A stretch of DNA of 64,000 nucleotides from Liriodendron chinense (taxonomy: Eukaryota > Streptophyta > Magnoliopsida > Magnoliales > Magnoliaceae). The position numbers were made by a program, and so were the translations under genes. The notes under the pieces were generated by a model. The model was not told where the DNA came from and did not search any database. It saw only the letters and a program-made list of their open reading frames with translations. This document shows positions 12,401 to 24,637 of this stretch, piece after piece. The first letter of the stretch is position 1. Each line of letters opens with the position of its first letter. The stretch spans positions 186,001-250,000 of the forward strand of contig PVNU02000853.1 of the NCBI GenBank assembly GCA_003013855.2, in the 5' to 3' direction.

Positions 12401-13344
12401 AGCCATTCAGGGTAGTTGGAGACTACCGAGAATCCCGCATTGTATTGCTTGATGACTTCATCTCGGACTTTCAGAGCCCATTCTGGCTTCATTCTTCGAA
12501 GTTTCTGCTTCACTGGCTTCATGTCTGCCTTGGTTGGCAGATGGTGTACAACGAGCTCTTCATCGAGCCCCGACATGTCTTCATATGAGAATGCGAAGTT
12601 GGACAATCTTGGAGCTAGGAACTCTATCATTTTCTGTTTCATCTCAGGTGGCAACGATTTTTCGATGCATACTTCCCTAGGGATCTCAGGCGTCCCCAAG
12701 TTTACTATCTCGAAATCATCGGCTACAACATTGGCTTTAGATTCGAACTTTTTGAGGAGATCCTCAAGTTCGGGAGCAGGATCATCATCTTCCTCGTCCC
12801 GAGCTTCGTCCAGACCCATGAGCTCGAAGTCTAATTCGATGTCGAAATCATATGATTCGACTTCAAACTCATGCGACTCTTTAGACGAACTTGGCACACT
12901 ACTGAATGCAGGAAAAGAAATGTTTTTTGGTTTTTGAGATTTTCCTGAAATACAAATGCTAGATGTTTTTGGCTTTTGAAAATTTTTGATTTTTTTGGGT
13001 TTTTGAAATTCACGGGACTTTGAACAAGTGGGCATTGCAGACCATGATTGAACCCAACTTGTTCCAAAGTTCCGGTCACTGCTTAAACATAGCGTTTTTT
13101 TTTTGGAGCTAGAGCCCTCAGATGGCTCTTTGGCTGATTCAAAAGTTAGGGGAAAGGATGACCATTCAGGACCCCGTACTTCCTCCCCTGAAGAGGTGGG
13201 GGTTGATGCTTTGGGCGAAGAATCATGGTCTGGCCCAATGACCATGACTTCTCGCTGGTCGAGTTCGAGATCTGAGTCGCACTCAGTCCCTCCCGGATCA
13301 CTTACTTCGCATTGCAGTTCGTCTGGTTCCACTGCTAGACACAA
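9452..13344 (-). pseudogene. pol: pol of copy A: RT, RNase H, RNase H, integrase (frameshifted)
   Basis: The frame from 13344 covers RT ('FRDLNKASPKDDFPLP', 'MPFGLKNAG', 'YVDDMIVKS'), the degenerate first RNase H, and is shifted near 11290 by an extra base in the linker after 'GQALADHLA'. A second frame then covers the archaeal-type RNase H and integrase (HHCC-type 'HMNGHMMAKK...CFKCQEH', catalytic region with 'ITDNGTPF', 'NGGVEAANKTI') down to 9452. Another extra base sits near 11040 in RNase H, where copy B has 'CIAGLREAI'. Relative to copy B there is a 21-bp in-frame deletion after the RT region (11730-11740). The first part is in the same frame as gag of this copy, suggesting the ancestral element encoded one gag-pol polyprotein. 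Not functional in this state. Confidence 0.88.
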
Positions 13345-16300
13345 GTTTGGAATCTAAACATCAGACCAATCTAGGGCTGGCCACTTCCCTTTCTTGGTCC
13401 AATGGATGGGCTGCTTCTGCCCCTGGCTAATAATTGATCAAGTTGACTTTGCAGAGATGGGCGAGTCGTGCCCCTTGCTGATTGGTGCTGAGATGGGCAA
13501 GTTGTGCCCCTGACTGGCTGAAATTGAAGCAGGCAGGTTGTGCCCCTAGTTGGTTGATGCTGAAGTGGGCAGGTTGTGCCCTTGACTGGGAGCAGGTATC
13601 AGGGTAACCCGGTCCTGAAGCTGCTGTATTTGACTTCCTTCTTCATCTTCATCATTTCCTTCTTCTTCTGGAGGCTTAGATGGTTCGAGAATCTGATCCC
13701 ATCGAATGGGGGGCCACGTGGCCCAAACTAGGCTCATTGGGAGGCCTTTGTGTAGTGCAGTCGGTTGATTCCCTCCTGGATCTTTGCAAGGTTCTCCTGC
13801 CTTGACGAACTGGATGGGTGAGCACCGAAATCCCTTCCTTCTTTTGTCCATGAAGGTTGCCTTGTATCCAAGTCCCCATTTGCGTTGGTTATATATCAGT
13901 GGTACCTTTCTGGACTTGAAGTGATTCTTCATTCGGTATTTGAGGCTCAGACGCTCTGCCGGTGAAAAGACACGGTCCACCCTTATCGGTTCTGGATTAG
14001 CGATAGAGTTCACAGTCTCGAATTTGAAATTGTGAAACGGGATGTCATCCTCAGAGTGCTGGATATCGATTACCGGGATGTCTGGTTCAGTGGCAGCAAC
14101 ATTGGAAGGAATGATGAGCTCCTTCTCTGCATGGATAGAGATCACTTGATTTCCACAAATGTATTTCACTCGTTGATGCAGGGTTGACGGCACAGCTCCA
14201 ACCTTGTGCAGCCAAGGCCGTCCGAGCAGCATGTTGAAAGAGGCTGATATATCCAGGATTTGAAATGTGATGGTGGAGACTTCCGGACCTATCTGTACCT
14301 CTATGTCGACCTCCCCTTCCACTGATCGGCGGGTGTTGTCGAATGCTCTGACGCATATGGTGCTGGGTCGGAATGAAGAAGGACTGATTCCTAGACGTTC
14401 CGCGGTCTTGAGCGGACAGACGTTTAAGCTTGAGCCATTATCGATAAGGACCAGTGGGACACAGAGGTCTTTATATCGTAAGGCTATGTTGAGGGATCGC
14501 CCATGATCGCATCCTTCCGGTGGCAACTCATTATCAGTGAAGGTGATGGCACGTGGAGCCAGGAGCTGTCCAATCATCAATGCTATCATCTCTGGTGCCG
14601 TATCGGAGGAGACGTGAGCATCGTTCAAGGTCTTGGCAAACATTTCTCGGTGTATGCGAGATGTGCAGAGTAGCTCCCATACTAAGATTTGAGCAGGGAT
14701 TGACTTGAGCTGAGTCGCCACATCGTATGCGGCTTCATTTTTGTTGCCGACGCCTGAGAGAGCGCCTTTGGGATCTCCTCTGTTCTGATTATCTCTTCGG
14801 ATGCAACGCCCATTGGGATTCATATTCCCTACTTCCGCACATTCTGGATAGTGCCATGGGACCTCTTTGTAATTTTCTTTACCTTTGCCTTCTAGGACCA
14901 CAGGTTCTTGCAATGATGCTGGTGTGGGTACCAGATCTTCCTCGTATGGAGCTTTTACCTTGAGAACTACATGGTTGCCTATGCTGAAGGGGTAATATCG
15001 AGGCTTGTCTTCATAGATCACATAAGGTCGTGGTCCTGGCTTGACTGTTCCTAGAGCGGGAGGCTCCCACGGAATGAATACTGGTCCTCTTGATATGGCA
15101 GGAGGTTTTTCTGTTCGTCCCAGCTGTCGTAGTGTGATTGACACGCCTCCGGGATTTGCCCCTTGCAATACGACTGGCTCAACTGGAGAAGCTCCTTCCA
15201 ATACAATGGGTTCTTGCTGCTGATGAGTATGGTTCCTCCATTGTGAATTGTATTGTCCCTGTGTTGAGATTGCCCCTTGCAAGACGACAGGTTCGTATGT
15301 GGGCTCGATGTATGACTGTGCTCCTTCTAGGACGACTGGTTCCCAACATGAGGGGCCGTAAGATGCCCCTTGCACAACTGGCACATCGTATGGTAGTGCT
15401 CCTTCGAGTACTACTGGCTCGAGGACTGGAGGAGGAAAGGGACTTGCCCCTTGCATGATCGGAGGAGGACTTGTCGGCCCATAAGTGTAAGCATGAATGG
15501 ACTGGATAGGGGAGAAGAAGCGATCGAGATGGTCCCCTTCTTCTATACTATTGACTGCAGGGCCACGAGACGAAATGGGGTCCGTCGGATGTTGAGGCAG
15601 AGGATTCTGAAGGATGTTGGTGGAAGCTGCTGGAGAAGTTCCAGGGACCGAGATGACGATCTTGCTATCATCAATTAGGTCTTGTATAGCATTCTTCAAA
15701 GTATAGCATCGATCAGTGGCATGGCCACGTCCTTGATGGTAGGCACAGTACTCATTTTCTCGGTAGTTTGGTGGCAGAGGATGAGGCGGAGGCCGAGGTG
15801 CCATTAGAGTAAGTAACTGCTTCTGCACCAGCGTAACCATGACTTGACTGAGTGGCTGAGAGAGGGGAGTAAATTTCCTGAACTCCCTGTAGTTTTGCCT
15901 ATTTTGATATGAGTATTGACCGTTTCCTCTGAACTGCTGCTGTTGTCGAGGTGGTTGTGGCTGAGGATTCGGTTGTGGCTGATACCGCTGAGGCTGATGC
16001 TGAACTTGATTCTGCTGATACTGTTGACGTCCCTGTGGGGGAGCATGTTGATTTCCTTGAGCAGTGGTGTTGATGTTGTTTACCTCTGTTGGGCGGGGAG
16101 GAGAACCACTGCGGTTTCCATTCCCGTGCCTGATAGGTCTTCCTTCCACTCTGTTCCTTTTGATTGGAGTGGCTTGATGAGGCCATGAGGAGATTGTCCC
16201 GGCATGGATTCCTGCTTCGACTTGCTCTCCAGCACGGATCAATTGTGAGAAATTCGCATATGGATGCGAGATGAGATACCCGGATATGCCTGGATATGTT

Positions 16301-17770
16301 GAATGAACAATCATGGAGATTTGTTCTTCGTCGTCGATAGGTGTTCGCATTGTGGCTGCCATAGCTCGCCAACGTCCCACATAAGCTGATAGTGTCTCAT
16401 CACTCCTTTGCCTGAGAGCTGTAAGGTCGACTCTTCTGCGTGCCATGTTGAGATTGTACGCGAATCTGTCGACGAAAGCTTGAGAAAGTTGTTCCCATGT
16501 CCTGATGCGGTGGCAGTCCAATGAAGTGTACCAATCTAGGGCATCGCCCTTCAGAGACTTTTGGAACAAACGTATAAGGGCCCCTTCGTTTCCTGATATT
16601 GCACTCAGTTCTCCACAGAAGGCCTTGAGATGTGCTGTGGGACAACCGCTGCCATCGTATCTTTTGAATTTTGGAACCTCAAAGTTTTGAGGTACTTGAG
16701 CATCTGGGAAAGGACACAAGTCTCTGAACTTGGTCGAAGGTAAGTCGATTCCTTGCTGTCGCTGAAGCTGATTTTACAAGATCTGGAACTGCTCCCACAA
16801 CTCGTCCAATCCTAAGTGATCAGTTCGAGCGACTGGTGCCTCTTGGAGTAAGGCACGTTCTTCTTCGGCATAGTGGTCGATGTCTTCGACCCTATGTGCT
16901 TGCTGAAAAGCAACTGCGGGTTGCTGAAATTGATTTGATGACTGAACTGGATTCGGATGAGCTTGTGCTTGAAAGGATTGTAACTGAACTGGAGACTGTA
17001 CTGAAGGTTGAACTGGAACTTGCTGGAAATTAACTGAAATTGCTGAACTGAAGATTGCTGGAAATTAACTGAATTTTGCTGAATTGAAGATTGTTGGAAA
17101 TTAACTGGAATTCCATCGGCGGGGATGTGCTGGAATTGAAAAGTGCTCCTGTTTCTAGGAGGCTGAGATGCTGGGAAGTGACCCCCTTGTTGGGTATTCA
17201 CCACTGTCCGCTGATTGATGTGGGCTTGACACTGACCCCCGTTGTGGGCATTCGCCAGTGTTGTCCCTGCTGCTGAAATTGAATTGAAATCCCCTCGGCG
17301 GGGATGTGCTGAAATTGAAAAGGTGTCCCATCGGCGGGGACATGCTGAGATCTACTGAGATTGTTGTTTGCAAGATTGACTGGAAGCTGACTGGATGTTC
17401 CTGCAACGTAAGTGCTCTGAGATGGCCTTGTCGTCGCAGGAAGATATTGAGAAGGATGCCCCATAGCGAAGGGCTGAGATGGCTGCTATCGGTAGTCTTG
17501 GGCAGACTCCAATGGTTGTGCTTGATTTGAACTGGAGGCCGGGAGGACCCGGCATGGTTGCTGAGACTGCTAAACTGGGCCAACTTGATTGTTGGCTGCT
17601 GCGGTGGCTTGTGCTTGCATGAATTGCAAGAGCATTTCTTGCATTGCTCTCACTCCTTGTGCCAATTCTTGTATGATTGACGTATTATCAATGGGCTGTT
17701 GCGCTGGAGGTTGCGCTTCGGTCATCTCAAGAGCGGGGAGGAGATGAGTTTCTTCTTCGTGGTCGGACAT
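13345..17770 (-). pseudogene. gag: gag-protease of copy A, interrupted
   Basis: The start at 17770 (MSDHEEETH...) matches copy B's start. In-frame stops appear where B has Gln codons: TAG near 17572 (after 'NNQVGPV') and TAA near 16773. The frames of the N-terminal part and the main part (16719-13546) also differ, so at least one indel lies in the Gln-rich stretch around 17030-17110. The main part contains the Gag core (WYTSLD...W..L...F..RF), a Gln/Pro-rich stretch, the CX2HX4HX4C knuckle 'CAYHQGRGHATDRC', repeated EPVVLEGA-type motifs, and the protease with 'LIDNGSSLNVCP' and 'FNMLLGRPWLH'. It ends in TAG codons before 13344, where copy B again has CAG. Many of these stops are C-to-T changes, as expected for decayed methylated repeats. 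Confidence 0.85.
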
Positions 17771-18039
17771 GGCTTGTTGAGCCCGAGTGCGTATTATGCT
17801 GCGGAAGGGAAGTTGTCTCCGCGTACGTTGAGCCCTAGGAGGCGCAATGGTGAGGACTATACTCTACTCTTTTTGGGTTTTGGGATTTTCTATTTTATTT
17901 TCTGGTTTTGGGATCTTCTATTTTTTTGTTTGTTTTAGGTAGAATGCTATACAGATGAGATTGTATGAGGATTAGTGACTTTCAAGTACGGGAAGGATTC
18001 TGTTTTTCAAGTCGGATCACGACTAGTGGGACTAGCTTT

Positions 18040-18057
18040 TCCCCAGTGGAGTCGCCA
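18040..18057 (-). other. Primer-binding site, copy A
   Basis: Three bases after the LTR end, element-sense TGGCGACTCCACTGGGGA. It begins TGG as required to pair with a tRNA CCA tail. Copy B has one difference. From memory, Ogre/Tat elements use tRNA-Arg, but I cannot test the match here. Confidence 0.75.
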
Positions 18058-18518
18058 TTCTGTGGACCCTCGCCGTTTCCGCGCTCCCCACACGACGTTC
18101 TTCTCCCTTCCCCTTTCCTTTCGGAAAAGAAGGAGATGAGGATGCGTGAGTGCGAAATCGCCGTTTGTACCACTGGCTTGCCTCGTTCTTGAGGGCTTCG
18201 TTTGGTTGTCGTGTTAAGCTGGATATGTTTAAGTGAGTTTATATAAGACCAGAGTCGCCACTAGACAGTTACTTCGAATCTACAGTCGGCTAGACCCCGT
18301 AGAAACGTTAGAGAAGAGAATCCACAGATTCCTTCCTCTAAAATGACTCTTGTTGATCTGCGGTCAGAGATTCAAGGTAAGGGATCACGGTTACAGGGTG
18401 GGAAGAGGTTAAGCACCCCACACACTGCCCGTACCGAAGTACAGTCTCTACTTCACAGAATCGATCGAATACTTGAAAGTCTAGTTTAATCCTCGTATAT
18501 TCTCATGGATGACATGAT

Positions 18519-18800
18519 GCATGAATGCGGGTCTGAACAGTAAGAGTTTCTGATGGGCAGGTTCCAACAACGGGCAAGCCCAGAGCGTACGCTCGAACTG
18601 ACAGGTGCTTAATGTAAGACGTATGCAGTGTGCTTGAATGATCAAGGTGTTTTATGGTGAAGCATGAATGCAGGTCTGAACAGTAAGAGTTTCTGATGGG
18701 CAGGTTCCAACAACGGGCAAGCCCAGAGCATACGCTCGAACTGACAGGTGCTTAATTTAAGACATATGCAGTGTGCTTGAAGAATCAAGGTGCTTGCAGT
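18519..18800. repeat. 143-bp direct duplication inside the 5' LTR of copy A
   Basis: The block beginning 'gcatgaatgcgggtctgaac' at 18519 recurs at 18662, with 'gggcaggttccaacaacggg' and 'gctcgaactgacaggtgctt' in both units. It is downstream of the TATA box, so likely transcribed. Copy B shows the same duplication at 42115-42397, so it predates the split of the two copies. Confidence 0.85.
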
Positions 18801-19100
18801 GAAGCAGGGGGGTTGGAAGAAAAGTAAATGTTGCACTTATGCTAGATGCAAATGAGATGATGCTGGAAAAGAATAGCTGGGTGGACCGAGGTGTCGCGAG
18901 GATTGGCTTTGAGTGGCTGGATCAGGACTTGGGTGGCTTGAGAGGCTTGGACCAGTGATCAGGCTGGGCTGGACCAGGGCTAGACTCTCCTCACTCGGGC
19001 TCTCCTTGGTGGGAAAATGGGCTAAGGGGTGGATGAGGACTCGGACCGCACCCGGACTGGCTGGACTTGAAAGGATGCTGAAATGAGAAGGGGAGGGGGG

Positions 19101-19357
19101 TATTTATAGCAGCGGGCAGTGGCATTTTGAGTAATTATTTTTGGGCGGCCTGCTATGGGCCGCCCGTACGGCCGTTCCTCGATTTCCAGCGAGGTACGGT
19201 CGCTCCCTCGGGGCTGCTGCTTGACTCGCTGAGTCGACTCAGTGAGTTGACTCAGCGGGTCGACTCGGTGGTTTGACTCAGCGGGTTGACTCGACGAGTT
19301 GACTCAGCGGGTTAACTCAGCGGGTTGACTTAGCGGGTTGACTCAGTGAGTTTGACT
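19101..19357 (-). promoter_or_regulatory. U3 promoter module of copy A 5' LTR
   Basis: TATAAATA (19108 down to 19101) with a following CCCCCCTCC patch, the GC-rich inverted repeat 19143-19165 (arms GGGCGGCC/GGCCGCCC, loop TGCTATG), and upstream an array at 19221-19357 of about 13-15-bp units carrying TTGAC and TGAGTCA motifs. The array has one fewer unit than in the 3' LTR (15-bp indel). Confidence 0.6.
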
Positions 19358-19566
19358 TTTTTAGGATTTTTGACTGGCTTTTCTTATGGGGGGTTTTTCA
19401 GGCTGATGTTTAGGACTGGGTTGACTGGCTTCAGGCTTGAACTGGGCCATGGAATGGGGCTTACAAGGGTGAGTTTGGCTGAGTTTGGACTTGGGATTTG
19501 GGGATATGGTCCTCCATTCATCCAGCTGTCTCTACCAACAGTGTAGCCGAAGGTGGGGTGTCTACA

Positions 19567-19655
19567 GATAGGTCTTAAGACAAGTCTTGGGACAGGTCTT
19601 GGGACCGGCGACCGGTCTTAGGACAGGTCTTGAGACAGGTCTTGGAGATATTTTT
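19567..19655. repeat. Short tandem repeat (ACAGGTCTTGGGA-like) flanking copy A
   Basis: Five or six imperfect units of 'gacaggtcttggga' immediately outside the 5' LTR. This is the target-side sequence of the copy A insertion. No function evident. Confidence 0.7.
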
Positions 19656-21690
19656 TCATATTTCTTCTTTGTCTTTTCTCTTTCTTTCTTCTTCTTTCCT
19701 CCACCTTTTGGCACTTGTGCTATTGATCTTCAATGCATACAAAGTGACTCTTTTAACTATGAATTGGTGAAGTCTCCATCTCATTCCTACAATCACAAAA
19801 ACATGTATTAGATTAGTCTTTAAACATGAAAACCATGTATAATGTGATGATAAAAAGGGGTTAGAATATGTAATATTCATGGCTTAGCACCTCTCATGAA
19901 GCTTGAACCAGAGAAAAAGCAAAGGGTACCTTTTATAGAACTGCTGTGACTGTTTCATCTCTCAAGACTGCCACGCCTCAGCGCCTGATTGATCACCATA
20001 CCCCGTTTCATCTCCCAAGACTGCCACGTGTTAGCGCCTGATTGATCACCATACCTCGTTTCCTGAGAGTAGTAAATGAGAACAGGAAAATGAGAATATT
20101 GTCTTAATTCATCTCGAAGAATCCCCTGCCATGTGGTGAGCCATTACTCTATTGAAATAACAAAGAAATCGAGGATTAGCTCTTTTTGCCTTCTTGCTCT
20201 CTAGTCAATTAAAATTGAACTCGAGGGCAGGAGGGCTGACTATTATGGGTTAATCTGGACTAACTCCAAATTGCGCAACTAAAGGTGATGCACGAGCACA
20301 ATATTAACATTCTTAATTTTCGCGCCGCACCCGACCGCTAAGCACTCGGTCAACAATCTTCATCCATATTAAGGGATGATGTCAAGACCCTCAGACCCGA
20401 AGAGGTGCTCGACAACTTATCAGGCTCGAGTGCTGCATTCCGACATATGTGATCGGTTCTACTCAATACCCAAACGGTCACTACCGAACGTTCACCACAC
20501 CATCGCGCTCGATCAGATCGAGCGTTTTCTTCCCGAAACGTCCCTTTCCGAATGCTCGAGACTCGGGTAACGTTCTTCGCAAGTCACAGGATTTGATTTC
20601 ATAAAGTAATTATCACGCGAGATATCCGCCATGTGTAGAGAATCTCGCTTATCGCCTCCAAGTCAATCACATATTTAGCCATGATCGTGGCCCATCCTAC
20701 GTAAGAGATCGTATCCTAGCATAATCAAAATCCTGGCCCAATACGGTAATGATATACACTATAAGAAGCCCTCCATGCTACAAACAAATGTACGCAATAC
20801 AAATACATACATCCATTCACGGATTCCTTCCACCATCACTGACCTAAGCATCGGAGGGCCATCAGTCGGCACCCCTGGTGGCCATCCGACCCTTAGTAGT
20901 GTTTGTAGGTCTCTTCGATCCAAGCCTTTCCTCTTCGATCCAAGCCTGTCATCTTCGATCATTCATCGAACGACTAAGATTCAAGTTGGTCCCTGATTAA
21001 CATTTAGTGACATGATTTAGTGTCAACATTACATGTATAATGCGATGTGCTCAAGGTGGGTCCTCTCCACATGGGTGTGTGATCCTTATTTATTGCACGT
21101 CATTTTTTAGCTTTTTAACCCGTTTTGATTGATTGTTAGATTTGTCTCTTTTCCGTGCACTGCTCTTGTTGAAACTTCAATGCATGAATTGAAAGTTGGG
21201 CCAAATAGTCCAAACGATGGTGACAACATCAATGCAGATTTCCCGCCAAAACTTCACGCGGATTCCTGCCAGATTTGTCTCCTTCCCTCCTGGGACTAGG
21301 GTGTCGTTGAAACTTCAATGCATGAATTGAAATCGAGTCCGGATCCCTCACTTCTTTATTGATCTAGCTTAGACTGATTGTGTCAGAGCTGAGCTGCTCT
21401 GACACAATCAAGATGAGCTGGTCCAATCAGAGCAGCAGAAGCAGAGGTCCTCGGCTCGGTTTCAAGATCCGGATTCATTAAAATTGGACTAAATCGTCCG
21501 GAGGACAGGTACAATACGGACGCATATTCCCTGCGAAAGCCTTACGTCAATTCCCCGTCATATTTAACTCCTTCCTATGCATCGGTCTCGTTGAAACTTT
21601 CAACGCATGAATTGAAATTGGACCAAATCGTATCCAGCACATGTACAACGGACGCAGATTCCTTGCACATGAAGATCCTGTGTTAAGGAC
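19656..21690. other. Non-genic stretch, possibly degenerate LTR
   Basis: No supported gene. A 57-bp duplication lies at 19950-20062 ('tgattgatcaccatacc' twice; the second unit contains the G-box CACGTG). From about 20370 to 21000 there is an LTR-like layout: 'cactataagaagccctcc' (TATA-like, 20757) followed by a 22-bp triplicate ('ctcttcgatccaagcc', 20910-20960). Terminal repeats and a target duplication were not found, so calling it a solo LTR is only a possibility. 21000-21690 has three diverged repeats of 'gttgaaacttcaatgcatgaattgaaa' (21168, 21305, 21589). Confidence 0.35.
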
Positions 21691-21698
21691 TTAATTAG

Positions 21699-22098
21699 GT
21701 AGGGCCACCTGTGATGTTTTTGAGAAATCCACACCCTTCATCCAAAAATGAGCCGGATTCAATACTCAATTGGGCCGAAAAAGTGAGGATTGAATGTCCA
21801 CAGTTGAAATATTCAGTTGGGCTACAGAAGTTTTAAATCAGGCTAATATTTGTGTTTTCAGTTCATCCCAGTAGGAATGACGTTGTGAACGGTATTGATG
21901 GCATATAAACCTCACTGTAGATCCCAGGTAGGTTTCAATGGTAAGAATTTCCCTACCCACCATTACATTTAATGCGGCCACCACTTGAGTTTTGGATCCG
22001 GTTCGTTTTTGTTGTAATGTCCTAAAATGATCTCATAAAGCAGATGGATGGATGGATTTCTCAAAAACATCAAGATGGGCCCTACCTAGGCCCTACCC
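21699..22098. mobile_element. Palindromic MITE-like element 1
   Basis: The outer arms 'ggtagggcc...gatgtttttgagaaatcca' (21699) and its reverse complement ending 22098 pair. Inner arms ('tccaaaaatgagccggattc' against 'gatccggttcg...cctaaaatgatctcat') also pair loosely. No coding capacity. The family consensus appears repeatedly in this window. Confidence 0.6.
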
Positions 22099-22608
22099 AG
22101 CGCAGTAACTTCCTGGGCAAGGTTTTCGTAGGGAATCCGCATCCATGGTAGCTGCGCATCTCAAATATCAGTCTGATACAAAATTCAGATGGGCCATGCA
22201 ACTGATAATAATGCCTAGTTACGCGGGGAACCTCGGAATTAAGTTCACATTGCATAGCCTGCCTGAGCTTTGAAATCAGATATATTCTTGTATTTTCCCT
22301 TTCAAGCGGTTGGGACGAAAATATATTCACCATGGTAGCCCACATATAAACTTATAATGGATGTTAGAAACATAAAATGGCAGGTCCACAGCTGTATAAT
22401 TTTTTATTTTTTATTTTTAGAAAAACAAAAATTGAATTTCACCTGGCAAAAAATACAGCTCATTCAGGCCCAGCCGCTCGAACAACACAGCTGTATAATA
22501 TGTACACACCACATAGCATGGCTTATGTTCATTGAAAATTGCTCTAATCAATGCACGGTGAGATGTAGGTGAATGGACGGCGTGGATGTTACAGAGACAA
22601 CCGGTATA

Positions 22609-22994
22609 GTTATGCGAGCCCTACCACAATAGATGTGTTATATCCACACCATCCATCCATTTTGCAAGATTATTTTAGGGCATGAGTCAAAAAAATGAGG
22701 CAAATCCAAAGCTCAAGTGTACCACTACAAAAGGTAGTGAGGACAATGATGCCCACCGTTGAAACCTTCCTTCAATTCTCCATGATGTTTATTTGCCATA
22801 CATCCTGCTCACAAGGAGCTTAATCTAAAACTTTTGGACTTGGAAGTTTTCACTGATTGGCGTTCAATCCTCATTACTTTCGGTGGTGTGGTCCACTTGA
22901 GATTTGGATCTGCCTTATTTCCCGGGCATGCCCTGAAATGATCTTACAAAATGAATAGACAGTATAACATGCATATCATGTTAGGGCTCGTAGC
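22609..22994. mobile_element. Palindromic MITE-like element 2
   Basis: 'tatgcgagccctaccacaat' at 22611 pairs with 'atgttagggctcgtagc' ending about 22994. Inside, 'atgaggcaaatccaaagctc' pairs with 'gagatttggatctgcc'. It is flanked by a diverged direct repeat ('attgaaaattgct..atcaatgcac', 22533 and 23036). Confidence 0.6.
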
Positions 22995-23613
22995 TTTGCA
23001 ACGTGGACACACAAAGGTGCACAAGTCCCAGTCCATTGAAAATTGCTTACTATCAATGCACCGTGTAATATAAGGGAGTATAGGCGACTGATTGATGGAG
23101 TAGACGTTACAAAGAGACCAAGGCAGTCGTACGGGAGCTTCATCTTCACCGACTCGGATTCGGTAATGACCCTCTACCAACAAGCTCTTTATGATTGTAT
23201 TTTATCTATGATGTTTTATCATTTTAAGAGCACAGTCTTAAGTTATGAGCCTAAAAATTAGGTAGATAAAAAGCTCAAGTCGGGCACACCACGAGCAAGC
23301 AGTATCATTGAAACCTTTTTAGGGCCCACCGTTTATAATAAAATTTTCAACTACTGTAACAGAAGGCATTCAATTCCCACTGTTTCTGATGATGTAGTAC
23401 ATTTAAGATATGAATATGCCTCTTCTTTGAATGGAGTACGGATATTCTGTTTTCAGGAAACAGGGAGTCACTGCCTCATCAAATTTAATTGGGCCATGTC
23501 ATAGAGAAGTCCATGCCAGCATGACTTAATAAAATGAAAAGAAAATTAAATTTTATAAAATAGGTACTGGAGCAGAGCGGATTGGCTATTACTCGGGGAA
23601 CAGCATAGTGGTT

Positions 23614-24069
23614 GTTACCCTAACCATGTGGGGCCCATCTTGATGTATGTTTTATATATCTACACTGTTCTTCAGTTTTTCATCTCATGTTAGGAAGTTA
23701 TACCAATCCCTAGGAAAATCCAAATCTCAGGTGTACCATACCATTAGAAATTGTGATGAATAACCATTAAAAGCATTTTGTGGGCCACAAAAGTTTTGGA
23801 TCAATCTGATATTTACATTCTCCCTTCATCCAGATATTCTTGATATTATCAACAGGTTAGATTGCAAATAAACATTATTAAAACCTTACGATGGGTTCTT
23901 TGGAATTTTTAATGGCGAGGCACTAATCGACACTGCTTCCAATGGTATTGTCTACCTGAAATTCGGATCACCATGAGTTTTGGAACCTATCCTAAAATGG
24001 GATGGAGAAACGGACGGACAGAGTAGATATATAAAATATAACCCATGTGGGCCACAAGGCAGGGGTAAC
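23614..24069. mobile_element. Palindromic MITE-like element 3 (456 bp)
   Basis: Terminal arms GTTACCC...CATGTGGG(G)CCCA and the reverse complement TGGGCC...GGGGTAAC pair. The internal halves are inverted copies ('gatgtatgttttatatatct' against 'agatatataaaatataaccc'). No transposase is encoded. Confidence 0.65.
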
Positions 24070-24220
24070 ACCTACTAAGCTATTCATGAGGTAACACCTA
24101 ATTCGCTCCCGTAACGAAGACCGAGCTTTCTAATCGGGGTTTCCATAGGGAGAACTTATTTTTTAGATTTCTCTCAAATCTTTCCTCTTAGGCGGAGCTT
24201 TCAATGAGGTTCTAGAAAGC

Positions 24221-24577
24221 TTTTTAGCTACACCCACCCGTCAGCTATATAGATACACCGGTGGTAGCAATGACCCCACCATGATGTATGTGTTGTATCC
24301 ACACCGTCCATCCATTTGCAGAGATCATTTTAGGGCATGATACCAAAAATGAGGCAGATTCGAAGATAAAGTGGCCCCCAAGAAGTTTTTAATGGTTCGC
24401 GTTCAAGTCTCACTATTTTCTAGGCTAGGTCCACTTGAGCTTTGGATATGCATCATTTTTGGTGTCATATCCTAATTTGATCTCACCAAATGGATGGGCA
24501 GCGTGGATACAACACATACATCATGATAGGGTCATTTCTACACCCGGTGTAGCTATTGCATGGGTGTAGTGAAAATT
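24221..24577. mobile_element. Palindromic MITE-like element 4
   Basis: Outer arms 'tttttagctacacccac' and 'gggtgtagtgaaaa', inner arms 'gatgtatgtgttgtatccac' and 'gtggatacaacacatacatc': nearly perfect inverted repeats around a centre near 24400. Noncoding. Confidence 0.65.
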
Positions 24578-24637
24578 TTCTCCGGGGTTCCCTATGGATG
24601 CGGATTGCGTCCGACCTTGGTCGACATTTAAGCGTAG

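Larger units (their letters stand above)
1..19566 (-). mobile_element. Tat-type Ty3/gypsy LTR retrotransposon, copy A (3' LTR cut by window start)
   Basis: Seen: two related LTRs in the same orientation (1-929 partial; 18061-19566) flank gag, protease, RT, two RNase H domains and integrase on the minus strand. A primer-binding site follows the 5' LTR and a polypurine tract precedes the 3' LTR. The RT-RNaseH-RNaseH-integrase order and the internal length of about 17 kb match the Tat lineage (Ogre/Retand/Grande relatives). Members of that lineage are known to carry a second, archaeal-type RNase H and sometimes an antisense gene. By eye, the shared 915 bp of the two LTRs differ at about 20 sites plus a 15-bp indel (about 2%). 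The coding region is broken by several stops and frameshifts, so this copy is not autonomous. The 3' target-site duplicate lies outside the window; GATAG follows 19566. Confidence 0.9.
18061..19566 (-). repeat. 5' LTR of copy A (1506 bp)
   Basis: Starts TGTAGACACC at 19566 and ends GGTCCACA at 18061 in element orientation (TG...CA), followed by GAA and the primer-binding site. U3 contains the TTGAC array and TATA box. The transcribed part contains a 143-bp direct duplication. Highly similar to 41315-42844 in copy B. Confidence 0.92.

Noticed and set aside
20370..21000. Firm solo LTR call
   Set aside because: TATA-like box and repeats are suggestive, but I could not find matched TG/CA ends or a target duplication.
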